Assembly: GCF_001974875.1 (NCBI RefSeq)
Contig: NZ_MTQD01000006.1
Coordinates: 178,294-242,293, forward strand
Direction of reading: 5' to 3'
Source of the DNA: Pseudoalteromonas sp. EB27
GTDB lineage: Bacteria > Pseudomonadota > Gammaproteobacteria > Enterobacterales > Alteromonadaceae
Length of the DNA: 64,000 nt
In this document: piece after piece, positions 17,245-26,743 of the stretch
How positions within the stretch are numbered: position 1 is the first letter of the stretch
How the letters are laid out: each line of letters starts with the position of its first letter
Program-made: the position numbers and the translations under genes
Notes under the pieces: model-generated
Told to the model about the DNA's origin: nothing
Seen by the model: the letters and a program-made list of their open reading frames with translations, nothing else
Databases searched by the model: none

Positions 17245-20238
17245 ATGTTTACAAATAACAAAAAACAAACTCGGGGCGTGGGTGCTAAAACCCTGCTAGC
17301 AACTGCGGTAACAGCAGCATTATTAATCGTGCCAGCTGCACACGCTGTTGATGGCAGCAGTATTGTTAAAGGTCATATTGTTGCCCAATCGGGGAATGAT
17401 TTAACCGGCGCAACTATTACACTTAAGCATAAAAGTAAGGGATTGGTTTACACCATTACCAGTAACGCCGAGGGTGATTACTTATTAAGAAACGTACCTG
17501 TAGGTACATACGATGTAACTATTGTAAAAGATGGTTATCAAACAATGACTGAAGAAAATGTTGCTGTAACTATTGGCCAATCAATAATACTTGATGTACA
17601 GCTTTATAAAGCTGGAACGGATATTGAACGTATTGCTGTTACTGGTTCAGCCATTCGTCGTGTTGATATGGCATCTTCCACCTCTGGCTTAACGTTCAGC
17701 AGTTCAGAGCTCAAAGCAATGCCGGTAAATACAGGTTTTGAAAGTATTGCTTTGTTGGCTCCGGGCACTGCTGCACCAGGTGGTTCTAATTTTAAAGGCG
17801 CATCAAGCTTTGGTGGATCGTCAGCAGCTGAAAACGGTTACTACTTTAATGGCTTGAATGTAACAAGTATTCGTACTGGGCTAGGTTCGATTCGATTACC
17901 ATGGGAGGCTATTTCGCAAACTCAAGTTAAAACGGGTGGAGTAAGCCCTGAGTTTGGTGGGGCTCTAGGTGGTATTGTAAACGCTGTATCTAAATCGGGT
18001 GATAATGATTTTAAATTTGGTGCAGAGGTACGCTGGGATCCTGATAGTCTTCGTAGTCAGCATGATTCAATATTCCAAGATAGCGGCACCATCAGTACCA
18101 ATACGCAACAGAGCAGTTACGATTTTAAAGAAGTACAGTTATGGGCGAGCGGTGCACTTATTGAAGATACGCTTTTCTTCTATGGTCTATTTGCTCCACG
18201 AAGAGAAGAGTCGAACAGCGCTGGGCAAAGCACATTTTCTGATTTTGAGCGTGATGAAGACCGCTGGTTTACAAAAGTTGATTGGTTTATTAATGAAAAC
18301 CACTCAGTAGGTTTTTCAGCAATGAACAATAAACGTACTTGGACTGATAAAACGTTTGCTTACGCGTGGGAAGAAAACGTCGTTGGTGAGCAACAAGGTG
18401 TTGATGCACCGGGTGAAGATGGCGGTAATGTTTATAGCATTAACTACAATGGCTATCTGACTGATACTTTTTCAGTGTCAGCCGTTGTTGGTCGTGTTAC
18501 TGAAAATGTTGAAAACGTGGTAGCGTCTCCAAACCCAGGTGTATGGGATGAAAGAAATGGCTTTGTTACGTTAAGTCAGCATACAAATTCCGGTGTAACA
18601 GAAGAAGAGTACATCCGAGACCAAGCTCGCATTGATTTTAACTGGGACTTAGATGAGCATTCAATCCAATTTGGTGTGGATTACACAAATGTGAAAGTTG
18701 ATTTCTTTGAAGGCCAAAATGGCATTGGGGATGCTAAAGGCTGGTGGACAGTAAAAACTGCTGGCGAAAACGACGTTTCGAGCGCTGCACTAGGTAGTGA
18801 CTTTATCGAAAGAAGGATACGTAGCCGTGAGGTCGATTCGGATACCACTTCATTAGCTTTTTATATAAATGATTCATGGCAAGCAACTGATAATTTAGTG
18901 CTTAATATGGGTTTACGCTATAGCCAGTTCGAAAACACTGTTTCAGATGGTCGCGCTTTTGTTGATATAGATAATCAAATCGCGCCACGTTTACAAGCAA
19001 TTTATGATGTTAGTGGCGATGGTAGTGCAAAAGTATTTGCAACCTTTGGGCGTTATTTTCAACCTGTTTCTGCGAACATGAATATCACCCAGGGTTCTGC
19101 ATCTATTGAATGGTTTGAGTATTTCGAATTAGATCAATTAGAAGGCAATGGATCACCTTCTTTATTGGCTGATGGCTCACCTAGCAGAGGTGACATGTTA
19201 CGTGATAGACGCTGGCGCCAGCGTGGTATTACTGAACCAGGGTTAATTGCCTCAGCTTCTTTAAAACCAATGTACAGTGATGAATTTACAATTGGTTATC
19301 AGCAAGAAGTGTTTGACACTATGTCTGCGGGTGTACGTGCTATTTACCGTGATTTAGGTCGCAGTGTAGAAGATACCGATGTAGGTCCTGTGCTTGCTAA
19401 AAAGCTTGCTGAAATGGGTATCACCGATAACGTAGGGCAAGGTTCATATTATGTGCTTAATAACCCTGGTGAAGCAATTCAAATGTCGTATGACTTTGAT
19501 GGAGATGGCCAAGTAGATAACGTTAATTTGAGCGCCGAAGAACTGGCACTACCAGAAGCTAAACGAAAATACCTCGCGCTTGAATTTACTCTAGATGGCA
19601 ACTTAACTGATGATTTACGAATCAATACATCATATACGTGGTCACATAGTTATGGTAATACCGAAGGATTAGTTAAAACGGATAACAACCAAGCAGATCC
19701 AGGTTGGACAACATCTTATGACTACGGCGATTTAATGGATCATGGCTACGGTAATTTACCAAACGATCATCGCCATTCAATAAAGGTAAGTGGTGCTTAT
19801 AATATTACCGATGCGTTAACCGTTGGCATTGTTGCAAGCGCTACGTCTGGCCGACCTAAGAGTTATTTCTCTGTTCACCCTGAAGGCGTTGATAGCTGTG
19901 AGCAAGGCAGCCCGTGGGATGCATGTATTAGTAAATACTACGATCAAGCATCTCACTACGATGAAAATGGCAACCCTGCGCCACGAGGCAGTAAGGGTAA
20001 TCTGCCTTGGTCAACAAACGTAGACATGTCACTTACTTATTACACAGATTTTTTTGGTTCAGACATGACCTTAAAAGGTACTGTATATAATTTATTTAAC
20101 AGCGATAGTGCGATAAATATTAACGAAGAGCGTGCTCAGTATGGCGATAACGGCCTAGAGTTAAACCCTGACTATGGTTTAGTGACTAGCCGCCAAGGTG
20201 CTCGCTATATGTCGTTGGTTGCACGTATTGAATTTTAG
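17245..20238 (+). CDS. TonB-dependent receptor with carboxypeptidase-regulatory-like domain
   Basis: Outer-membrane transporter of 997 aa (Oar-like class). It has an N-terminal signal (TAVTAALLIVPAAHA) and a CarboxypepD_reg-like beta-sandwich (about 40-125: GHIVAQSGNDLTGATITL, YLLRNVPVGTYDVTI). A plug domain follows (about 130-240) and then a 22-strand-type barrel ending in the C-terminal aromatic ARIEF. Receptors of this layout typically take up peptides or saccharides, not siderophores. The start has AAGGAA 7 nt upstream. It lies downstream of the 54-bp palindrome, so it belongs to the hydroxyproline regulon; I infer import of hydroxyproline-containing oligopeptides. Confidence 0.88.
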   Translation: MFTNNKKQTRGVGAKTLLATAVTAALLIVPAAHAVDGSSIVKGHIVAQSGNDLTGATITLKHKSKGLVYTITSNAEGDYLLRNVPVGTYDVTIVKDGYQTMTEENVAVTIGQSIILDVQLYKAGTDIERIAVTGSAIRRVDMASSTSGLTFSSSELKAMPVNTGFESIALLAPGTAAPGGSNFKGASSFGGSSAAENGYYFNGLNVTSIRTGLGSIRLPWEAISQTQVKTGGVSPEFGGALGGIVNAVSKSGDNDFKFGAEVRWDPDSLRSQHDSIFQDSGTISTNTQQSSYDFKEVQLWASGALIEDTLFFYGLFAPRREESNSAGQSTFSDFERDEDRWFTKVDWFINENHSVGFSAMNNKRTWTDKTFAYAWEENVVGEQQGVDAPGEDGGNVYSINYNGYLTDTFSVSAVVGRVTENVENVVASPNPGVWDERNGFVTLSQHTNSGVTEEEYIRDQARIDFNWDLDEHSIQFGVDYTNVKVDFFEGQNGIGDAKGWWTVKTAGENDVSSAALGSDFIERRIRSREVDSDTTSLAFYINDSWQATDNLVLNMGLRYSQFENTVSDGRAFVDIDNQIAPRLQAIYDVSGDGSAKVFATFGRYFQPVSANMNITQGSASIEWFEYFELDQLEGNGSPSLLADGSPSRGDMLRDRRWRQRGITEPGLIASASLKPMYSDEFTIGYQQEVFDTMSAGVRAIYRDLGRSVEDTDVGPVLAKKLAEMGITDNVGQGSYYVLNNPGEAIQMSYDFDGDGQVDNVNLSAEELALPEAKRKYLALEFTLDGNLTDDLRINTSYTWSHSYGNTEGLVKTDNNQADPGWTTSYDYGDLMDHGYGNLPNDHRHSIKVSGAYNITDALTVGIVASATSGRPKSYFSVHPEGVDSCEQGSPWDACISKYYDQASHYDENGNPAPRGSKGNLPWSTNVDMSLTYYTDFFGSDMTLKGTVYNLFNSDSAININEERAQYGDNGLELNPDYGLVTSRQGARYMSLVARIEF

Positions 20239-20329
20239 TTTTCCCCTAGAAGGTTGTTACTTGATTTAATAACTTTGCTTAAGACTACATAAGGCAAAGA
20301 ATCGCTATCAATGAAGCAATACAACCTTA

Positions 20330-20360
20330 ATGCTGAACAGGAGACTGTTCGGCATTTTTT
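20330..20360 (+). terminator. Intrinsic terminator of the TonB receptor gene
   Basis: ATGCTGAACAG pairs with CTGTTCGGCAT (one G-T pair), loop GAGA, followed by a run of six T. It separates the receptor from the reductase gene. Confidence 0.8.
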
Positions 20361-20480
20361 ATGGGTAACCTATTTTTATTGAGTTAATTACTAATAATAC
20401 TACAGGCCATAGTGCTGTGCTAATGAGCCATTAAATATAAAGCTCAGTTAACATAAGCACTATTAAGGTTGGAGTAAAAA

Positions 20481-21425
20481 ATGAAAATAATAAATGCAGA
20501 AAAAATTGATTACGCTCTTAATTTTGAATCTTTAATAAAAGCACTCCAAAAGGGTTTTGCATCTGCTTTTTGTATGCCTAAACGTAATGTGTACGAACTT
20601 AATACGGACAAGTCAAATCATGATGCTTTTGCGATATTACCCGCATGGAATGAACATGTTATTGGCGTTAAGGCGTTTACTTACTTTCCTACAAACACAG
20701 AAACAGAATATCAATCGCTCTATTCTAAAATAATGCTATTTTCTCGCAATCATGGTGAACCATTAGCATTAGTCGATGGCACGCGTATTACGCTTTGGCG
20801 AACTGCAGCTGTGTCTGCATTAGCAAGCCAGTATTTATCCAGAAAAAACAGTAAACACTTAGTATTTTTTGGTAGCGGAAATTTAGCTTTATATATGATT
20901 AAAGCACATATATCGGTGCGTAATTTTGAGAAAGTAACACTTATTGCACGAAATGCTCAAAAAGTGGCGGCGTTAAAACATACCCTAGAGCAGGCATTTC
21001 CTAATATGGAGTTCGTCATTGGTAAAAGCACGAAGGAAGTTGTTTACAGTGCTGATGTGATTAGCTGTGCAACGGGATCGCCAACACCTTTATTTAAAGG
21101 GTCTTGGTTAAACCAAGGCACTCATATTGATTTAATTGGTAATCACCATAGTGAACAACGTGAATGTGACTCAACCACAATTATTCGCAGCAATGTATAT
21201 GTTGATAGTAAAGTAAACGTACTTGCTGAGGCTGGCGAATTACTCTTGCCAATTAAAGAGGGTGTGTTTTGCGCACACGAAATTTGCGCAGAATTATCCG
21301 AATTGGCAATCCAGAACAAGAATGCCCGTTTAAATAATAAAGATATGACGCTATTTAAATCGGTCGGTACTGGACTTAGCGACTTAATTGCAGCGCATAG
21401 TGCTTATCAATTATTAGAAGGTTAA
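20481..21425 (+). CDS. Ornithine cyclodeaminase/mu-crystallin family reductase (probable 1-pyrroline-2-carboxylate reductase)
   Basis: NAD(P)-dependent enzyme of 314 aa in the OCD/mu-crystallin fold. It has an N-terminal substrate domain, the arginine motif TLWRTAAVSALAS and a Rossmann segment HLVFFGSGNLALYMIKAHI. The VDSKVNVLAEAGELLLP and KSVGTGLSDLIAA blocks match the family. Next to hydroxyproline genes such enzymes usually reduce 1-pyrroline-2-carboxylate to L-proline, a salvage branch for trans-3-hydroxyproline or D-proline. GGAG precedes the ATG. No TTGTATACAA site is visible upstream, so it may not belong to the same regulon. Other OCD activities remain possible. Confidence 0.75.
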   Translation: MKIINAEKIDYALNFESLIKALQKGFASAFCMPKRNVYELNTDKSNHDAFAILPAWNEHVIGVKAFTYFPTNTETEYQSLYSKIMLFSRNHGEPLALVDGTRITLWRTAAVSALASQYLSRKNSKHLVFFGSGNLALYMIKAHISVRNFEKVTLIARNAQKVAALKHTLEQAFPNMEFVIGKSTKEVVYSADVISCATGSPTPLFKGSWLNQGTHIDLIGNHHSEQRECDSTTIIRSNVYVDSKVNVLAEAGELLLPIKEGVFCAHEICAELSELAIQNKNARLNNKDMTLFKSVGTGLSDLIAAHSAYQLLEG

Positions 21426-21431
21426 TATGTA

Positions 21432-21830
21432 ATGAGTAATATACTTGTAATCTTAGGGATGTGTTTTATAGCTGCCGGTTTATTACCATTTTTCAGATGG
21501 ATGAAATGTAAGATAAACAAACATCATTGGCGAGTATGTGCAATTAGTAACATCACCTCCGTAATAAACACACGTGTATTACCATTAGAATGCGCGCAAC
21601 AACAATCAATGTTGGTAAGCTTTAATTACAATGGCGATATTCACAGTGTTGTAGTTGACTTAGATGAATCGTTATTTAAATTATATAAACAAGGAGAGCC
21701 TTGCTCCTTATTAGTTGATAAAGACAACCCTCACAGAGTGTATAAAAACGCGCTAATATGGCAAAAATTTGGCCATATCTGGCTTTGCGCTGGCTTATCC
21801 TTACTTGTACTGAGTATTTTTACTAATTAG
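21432..21830 (+). CDS. Small membrane protein, DUF3592-like
   Basis: Protein of 132 aa with one transmembrane helix at each end (about 4-22 and 112-130). Between them is a small beta domain of about 80 residues (MLVSFNYNGDIHSVVVDL, CSLLVDKDNPHRVY) like that of DUF3592 proteins. The end, LVDKDNPHRVYKN, fits that family. It starts 4 nt after the reductase stop, so it is probably cotranscribed. Function unknown. Confidence 0.6.
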   Translation: MSNILVILGMCFIAAGLLPFFRWMKCKINKHHWRVCAISNITSVINTRVLPLECAQQQSMLVSFNYNGDIHSVVVDLDESLFKLYKQGEPCSLLVDKDNPHRVYKNALIWQKFGHIWLCAGLSLLVLSIFTN

Positions 21831-21837
21831 GCATATT

Positions 21838-22181
21838 ATCTTTCGTGGTTGAATTTGCAGTAGTATGTTTGGTATTTAAAGCAGGGCCTATGGAATATGT
21901 TTATTCCGCATAAGTAGGCGATAACGTAGAATAAATGCGCAAAAATGCGCGCCCGTTGGGTATATTATAGTGACGATATGCTCTTTGTTACTCCACGGAT
22001 GTTGGTAAGGGGCGTGAGCAGGGTGCGAAAGTTTTGCTCGGTTTTTACTTACTCTTATATGGACGTAAGCCATTAGAATAATGCAGGAGCAGTTTCCGAG
22101 CCCACTAGGTTAATACCCCCGCCGCAATTCAATCGCCTCAGATTAGACAAATTTCAATCCATAAAGGTCTCCACACCCTAG
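21838..22181. mobile_element. Degenerate copy of a MITE-like repeat
   Basis: This stretch aligns with the intact element at 55872-56141. Shared blocks run in the same order: CTTTC..GGTT.AATTTGCAG, GTATGTTTGGTATTTAA, GTAGGCGATAACGTAG, GCTCGGTTTTTACTTA, CCCACTAGGTTA and CAAATTTCAATCC near the right end. It is longer (about 344 versus 270 bp), the terminal repeats are eroded (ACCCTAG survives on the right), and it has extra sequence around 22000-22060. No transposase and no gene are seen in it; the ORFs here are fortuitous. Confidence 0.75.
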
Positions 22182-22227
22182 CCTAAATCCTAATGAAGAA
22201 TATGAGTAAGTAAATTAACAACAAGTA

Positions 22228-23526
22228 TTAGTAATGCTTATTGTTAATTGCATTATAAATCGCATCACACAATGTTTTTATACTGGTGTCATCACTTATA
22301 TACGGTGGCATAAGGTAAATTAGTTTACCGAATGGGCGTATCCATACACCTTGCTCTACAAAATAGGCCTGAATTTTTGCAACATCAACATTGCCCGCAG
22401 CCTCGTTTAGTTCAACAACACCTATTGCACCTAAGGTACGCACATTGGCAACTGCATTAAGTTCGCTGCATTTATGAAGTTGTTGTAGTTGGGTGTTAAT
22501 TTGCTTTATTCGTTGTTGCCAGTTTTGCTTAAGTAATAAATCAATACTTGCGCAGGCCGCTGCACAGGCAAGTGGGTTACCCATAAACGTAGGGCCGTGC
22601 ATTAAAACACCTGCTTCACCTTCGCTTATGCCAATCGCTATTTTATCGCTAGTTATAGTGGCCGATAACGTCATTGAGCCGCCAGTTAATGCTTTACCAA
22701 TACACATTATATCGGGCTCTATATTGGCGTGCTCTACAGCAAATAATTTACCTGTACGGCCAAAGCCTGTGGCAATTTCGTCGCAAATTAGTAGTACGTT
22801 ATAGTGGGTGCATAATTTACGGACGCAGGCTAAATAATCAGGATGATAAAAGTTCATGCCACCTGCGTTTTGTACAATAGGCTCAATGATAAAGGCGGCT
22901 ACTTGGCTGTGGTTTGCTTTAAAGTACGCTTCAAGCTCTTGGGCTTCTGCCTGGTTAAATTCGCTGCCAAACTTACTCACCGGTGCAGGTACAAAAACAT
23001 GCTCAGGTAAAAAGCCGCTATACAAACTATGCATTGAGTTAACGGGGTCACATACGCTCATGGCTGCAAACGTGTCGCCATGGTAGCCCTTGTAAGGCGT
23101 CATTAATTTTTGTTTTGTTGTAATGCCTTGGCTTAACCAATATTGCAGGGCCATTTTTATTGCCACTTCAACACTTACCGAGCCGCTGTCGGCTAAAAAT
23201 ACTTTAGTTAAACTAGGCGGCGTTATATTTACTATTTTTTTGCAAAGCTCTACCGCGCTGTTATGTGTAATACCGCCAAACATAATATGGCTCATATTAT
23301 TAATTTGCTCAATCATGGCGTTATTTATAACAGGGTGGTTATAGCCATGTATTGCGCTCCACCACGAGGCCATGCCATCGATTAATTGCTCGCCAGTTTC
23401 GAGGTAAATAATGTTGTGATTTGCATGTGTAACGGGGTATACCGGAATTGACTTAGTCATAGATGTATATGGATGCCAAATGTGCTCACGATCAAAATCA
23501 AGGTCAATCGTATTCTTTTTAATCAT
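22228..23526 (-). CDS. bioA: Adenosylmethionine-8-amino-7-oxononanoate aminotransferase
   Basis: Class III PLP aminotransferase of 432 aa that converts KAPA to DAPA in biotin synthesis with S-adenosylmethionine as amino donor. Visible hallmarks are HIWHPYTSM at the N-terminus, WWSAIHGYNHP, CDEIATGFGRTG and the PLP lysine Lys278 in IGKALTGGS. The length is normal for BioA. It is divergent from bioB with 94 bp between them, and the BirA-type operator abuts its start codon. Confidence 0.95.
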   Translation of the reverse strand: MIKKNTIDLDFDREHIWHPYTSMTKSIPVYPVTHANHNIIYLETGEQLIDGMASWWSAIHGYNHPVINNAMIEQINNMSHIMFGGITHNSAVELCKKIVNITPPSLTKVFLADSGSVSVEVAIKMALQYWLSQGITTKQKLMTPYKGYHGDTFAAMSVCDPVNSMHSLYSGFLPEHVFVPAPVSKFGSEFNQAEAQELEAYFKANHSQVAAFIIEPIVQNAGGMNFYHPDYLACVRKLCTHYNVLLICDEIATGFGRTGKLFAVEHANIEPDIMCIGKALTGGSMTLSATITSDKIAIGISEGEAGVLMHGPTFMGNPLACAAACASIDLLLKQNWQQRIKQINTQLQQLHKCSELNAVANVRTLGAIGVVELNEAAGNVDVAKIQAYFVEQGVWIRPFGKLIYLMPPYISDDTSIKTLCDAIYNAINNKHY

Positions 23527-23561
23527 ATGTAAACTTTAACTTGATGGGCTTCGTTGACAAT
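23527..23561. promoter_or_regulatory. BirA-type biotin operator and bioB promoter
   Basis: TGTAAAC (23528-23534) and GTTGACA (23553-23559) form an inverted repeat 18 nt apart, the same geometry as the TGTAAAC...GTTTACA BirA sites. TTGACA (23554-23559) doubles as a -35 for bioB, with TAGACT 16 nt downstream as a possible -10. Biotin-loaded BirA would repress both directions. Confidence 0.65.
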
Positions 23562-23620
23562 GGTACTTCAACTCGTAGACTAAGCCAATATCACCGCTGA
23601 GAAAAAAATAAGAGAGTATT

Positions 23621-24661
23621 ATGGAACTTGCACCTGTTCGTCACGATTGGACCCACGCTGAAGTTAAAGCATTATTTGAAATGCCATTTAACGATTTACT
23701 TTTTAAAGCCGCATCGGTTCACCGTGCTAACTTCAACCCTAATGAAGTGCAAATTTCTACGTTGTTATCCATTAAAACAGGCGCTTGCCCAGAAGATTGT
23801 AAGTATTGCCCGCAGTCGGGGCATTACCGAACCGATTTAGAACGCGAACGCTTAATAGAAGTAGAAAAAGTAGTAGAGCAAGCACGCCTTGCAAAACAAA
23901 AAGGCGCGACCCGTTTTTGTATGGGGGCTGCATGGTCAGATCCAAAAGATAGAGACATGCCATACATTTCGCAAATGGTTAAAGAAGTAAAAGAGCTAGG
24001 GTTAGAAACCTGTATGACGCTAGGCAAACTCACTAACGAAAAAGCCCATGAACTTAGAGACGCAGGGCTTGATTACTACAATCACAACCTTGACACGTCA
24101 CCTGAGTATTACGAGCAAATTATATCAACCCGTACTTTTCAAGATAGATTAAATACCATTGACCACGTACGCGATGCCGGTATGAAAGTATGCTCGGGCG
24201 GAATAGTCGGCATGGGCGAGCAAGCAAGCGACCGCTTTGGACTACTTATGCAACTAGCTAATTTGCCACAACAGCCAGAAAGCGTGCCTATTAATATGCT
24301 GGTTAAAGTTAAAGGCACACCGCTTGAAAACGTAGACGATTTAGATCACTTTGAATTTATACGTACCATAGCAACAGCGCGTATTATGATGCCACACAGT
24401 TATGTACGTTTATCGGCAGGGCGTAACGCCATGAACGAGCAAATGCAATCAATGTGCTTTTTTGCAGGTGCAAACTCAATATTTTATGGTGATAAACTAC
24501 TTACCACCGAAAACCCAGACGCTGATGCTGATATGAACCTAATTAAAAAACTAGGCATGAACCCAGAAAAACGTCATGACTATTCAGACGAAGCCGTAGA
24601 AGCCTCGCTTTCATCGCAAGTAGCCGACAAAGCAACGTCTGAATTGTTTTACGAAGCGTAG
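23621..24661 (+). CDS. bioB: Biotin synthase
   Basis: Radical-SAM enzyme of 346 aa that inserts sulfur into dethiobiotin. The radical-SAM cluster motif is Cys56-x3-Cys60-x2-Cys63 in [13 protein letters not shown]. Further BioB signatures follow: [43 protein letters not shown] and [18 protein letters not shown]. It is the first gene of the bioBFCD run, with clear RBS AGAG upstream. Confidence 0.97.
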   Translation: MELAPVRHDWTHAEVKALFEMPFNDLLFKAASVHRANFNPNEVQISTLLSIKTGACPEDCKYCPQSGHYRTDLERERLIEVEKVVEQARLAKQKGATRFCMGAAWSDPKDRDMPYISQMVKEVKELGLETCMTLGKLTNEKAHELRDAGLDYYNHNLDTSPEYYEQIISTRTFQDRLNTIDHVRDAGMKVCSGGIVGMGEQASDRFGLLMQLANLPQQPESVPINMLVKVKGTPLENVDDLDHFEFIRTIATARIMMPHSYVRLSAGRNAMNEQMQSMCFFAGANSIFYGDKLLTTENPDADADMNLIKKLGMNPEKRHDYSDEAVEASLSSQVADKATSELFYEA

Positions 24662-24673
24662 GCTTTTATATCT

Positions 24674-25831
24674 ATGCCTTTTGATTTTATAAATACGCAT
24701 CTTGAGGCTCGCCAGCAAGATGCGCTGCTTCGTAAACGCAATGTAGTAGAGCACTCTACAGCGCGCACCATAACGGTTAATAATAAAACCTATCTTAATT
24801 TTGCGAGTAACGACTACTTAGGTTTTGGGGATGAGGCTGTAAACCTTAATGACTCCTACGCATTAGGCAGCCACAGCTCAGCATTGGTTACAGGTTATCA
24901 GGCGCAGCAAAAAGCGCTTGAGCAATACTTATGTGAGCAATTTGGTTATGGCGCAGGAATGTTATTTAATTCAGGGTTTAGCGCTAATAGCAGCGTAATT
25001 AAAGCGTTGTTTCAAGATAAAGCCGCTGCACAAAACAGTGCTATTTTTCAAGATAAGTTAAATCATGCAAGCTTGATTGACGGTGCTTTGCACTCTAACG
25101 CGGCTTTAGTGCGTTTTAATCACAACGACATGAATCATTTACGCTCACGGCTCGAAAAATCAAAAGCGCAAAACAAGCTAATTATAAGCGAAGGCGTGTT
25201 TTCGATGGATGGCGATACCGCACCTCTTAAAGAATTACTCGTCTTAGCAAAACAGCACAACGCATGGCTAATGATTGACGACGCACACGGCTTTGGTGCA
25301 TTAGGTAAAACCGGTTTAGGCAGTTGCGAAGCATTGCTAGATGAGGGGATAGTACTACCCGAGGTACTGGTTATTACCTTTGGCAAAGCCGTTGCGAGTA
25401 GTGGCGCGTGTGTATTAGGCAACCAGCAGTTTATTGATTACATGCTGCAGTTTAATCGCGATTACACATATTCAACTGCCATGTCGCCGCTAATGGCAAG
25501 CCACACACTTGCGCGTATTAAATGCATAAAAACAGCCGATGATAAACGCGATAAGCTTAATGCCAATATTGCATTGTTTAAGCAACTCGCTAAAAGCCAT
25601 AATATTGCTGTGATGGAATCAAACACAGCCATACAGCCCATTGTATTAGGCTGCGCTGAGCAAACGTTGCAAGCGGCAGATAAACTTAAGCAAGAGGGTA
25701 TTTGGCTCACTGCAATTAGACCGCCGACGGTTGCACATAACACCTCGCGTTTACGCATTACTTTAACCGCAGCACATACCGAGCAAGACATAACGCACTT
25801 AGTGAAGCATTTAGTAGGTGCAATAGCATGA
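24674..25831 (+). CDS. bioF: 8-amino-7-oxononanoate synthase
   Basis: PLP-dependent alpha-oxoamine synthase of 385 aa that condenses pimeloyl-ACP and alanine to KAPA. Motifs seen: NYLGFGDE-type start, GSHSSALVTGYQ, FSMDGDTAPL, DDAHGFGALG and the PLP lysine Lys238 in TFGKAVASSGACV. It begins 12 nt after bioB, and its last codons overlap the bioC start by 4 nt. Confidence 0.95.
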   Translation: MPFDFINTHLEARQQDALLRKRNVVEHSTARTITVNNKTYLNFASNDYLGFGDEAVNLNDSYALGSHSSALVTGYQAQQKALEQYLCEQFGYGAGMLFNSGFSANSSVIKALFQDKAAAQNSAIFQDKLNHASLIDGALHSNAALVRFNHNDMNHLRSRLEKSKAQNKLIISEGVFSMDGDTAPLKELLVLAKQHNAWLMIDDAHGFGALGKTGLGSCEALLDEGIVLPEVLVITFGKAVASSGACVLGNQQFIDYMLQFNRDYTYSTAMSPLMASHTLARIKCIKTADDKRDKLNANIALFKQLAKSHNIAVMESNTAIQPIVLGCAEQTLQAADKLKQEGIWLTAIRPPTVAHNTSRLRITLTAAHTEQDITHLVKHLVGAIA

Positions 25832-26715
25832 CTGCTCAGCCAGTATTAAAAACAGATTTAATGCAAACACGTAAAGTAAAACCGTGCCTGGTGAGTAGCG
25901 AGTTAAATAGAGAGTTAAATGAAGAGTTAAATAAAGAATTGAATAAAGAGCTAAGCAAGGAGCTTAAAAAGTCCACCCAAAGTAAGTTTTCAAAAGCAGC
26001 TGAGCATTATAACACCCATGCAAATGTACAAAAACACGCAGCGACCGATCTATTTAAACTTATAAAACCAGGCTTTAATAAAAATAAGGTATGTGTTGAT
26101 TTAGGCGCAGGTCCGCTTGTTAATACACATACATTACAAAGCATGTTTTCAAGCGTTGTGGCAATCGATTTAAGTTTAAATATGCTGCAAAGTAGTGATT
26201 TAACCACAACTAAAATATGTGCCGATATGGATAACTTACCGCTGCAAGCAAACAGTGTTGATGTTATTTACAGTAACTTTGCAGTGCAATGGTCTGCTAA
26301 TTTTTCGACTTTAATGCAATCACTTTACAGCATATTAAAACCAGGCGGGCAGGCGTACATAAGCACTGTGGTAGAGGGCTCACTTAACGAAATAAAAACA
26401 GCCTTTGCCGCGCTTGATTCAAACAGCCACATAAATACCTTTAATAGTGAATTGCATATAAACCAATCAGTCCAAAATACAGGGTTTATTATTAACAGTG
26501 CAAAAAAATGTATTTATACCGATGAATACACAACACCTTTAAAAGCGATTGCTTCAATTAAAGCTATAGGGGCAACTACGCAAAATCATACCAATACGCG
26601 CCAAGGGTTACTTACCAAATCTGCGCTACAAAAAGTGTGCAGTGCGTATCCGCTTATAAATAACAAAGCATGTGTGTCTTATCATGTGGTGCTGTTATCA
26701 TTACAAAAACACTAA
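25828..26715 (+). CDS. bioC: Malonyl-ACP O-methyltransferase with repeat-expanded N-terminus
   Basis: SAM methyltransferase of 295 aa that starts pimeloyl synthesis by methylating malonyl-ACP. The SAM motif I is VCVDLGAGPLVNT, and SNFAVQWSANF and LKPGGQAYIST are typical of BioC. The N-terminus is unusual: residues 25-48 consist of six ELNK-like tetrapeptides encoded by 12-nt tandem units (25900-25971), ahead of the family start QSKFSKAAEHYN. Translation is coupled to bioF by a 4-nt overlap. No bioH partner is seen in the window. Confidence 0.9.
   Translation: MTAQPVLKTDLMQTRKVKPCLVSSELNRELNEELNKELNKELSKELKKSTQSKFSKAAEHYNTHANVQKHAATDLFKLIKPGFNKNKVCVDLGAGPLVNTHTLQSMFSSVVAIDLSLNMLQSSDLTTTKICADMDNLPLQANSVDVIYSNFAVQWSANFSTLMQSLYSILKPGGQAYISTVVEGSLNEIKTAFAALDSNSHINTFNSELHINQSVQNTGFIINSAKKCIYTDEYTTPLKAIASIKAIGATTQNHTNTRQGLLTKSALQKVCSAYPLINNKACVSYHVVLLSLQKH
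25900..25971 (+). repeat. 12-nt tandem repeat (six units) inside bioC
   Basis: Six consecutive 12-nt units of the form GAGTTAAATAAA encode EL(N/S/K)x repeats. Units vary at third positions and at the last codon, so it is an aging coding minisatellite that predicts a charged helix. Confidence 0.8.
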
Positions 26716-26743
26716 ATAAGCCCAAAGACATTAAAGGCAACGC

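Noticed and set aside
21888..22073. 61-codon ORF inside the degenerate MITE
   Set aside because: Lies within repeat sequence that is non-coding in the intact copy.
25135..25791. Two ORFs of 95 and 109 codons opposite bioF
   Set aside because: Antisense to a gene with an intact PLP-binding site.
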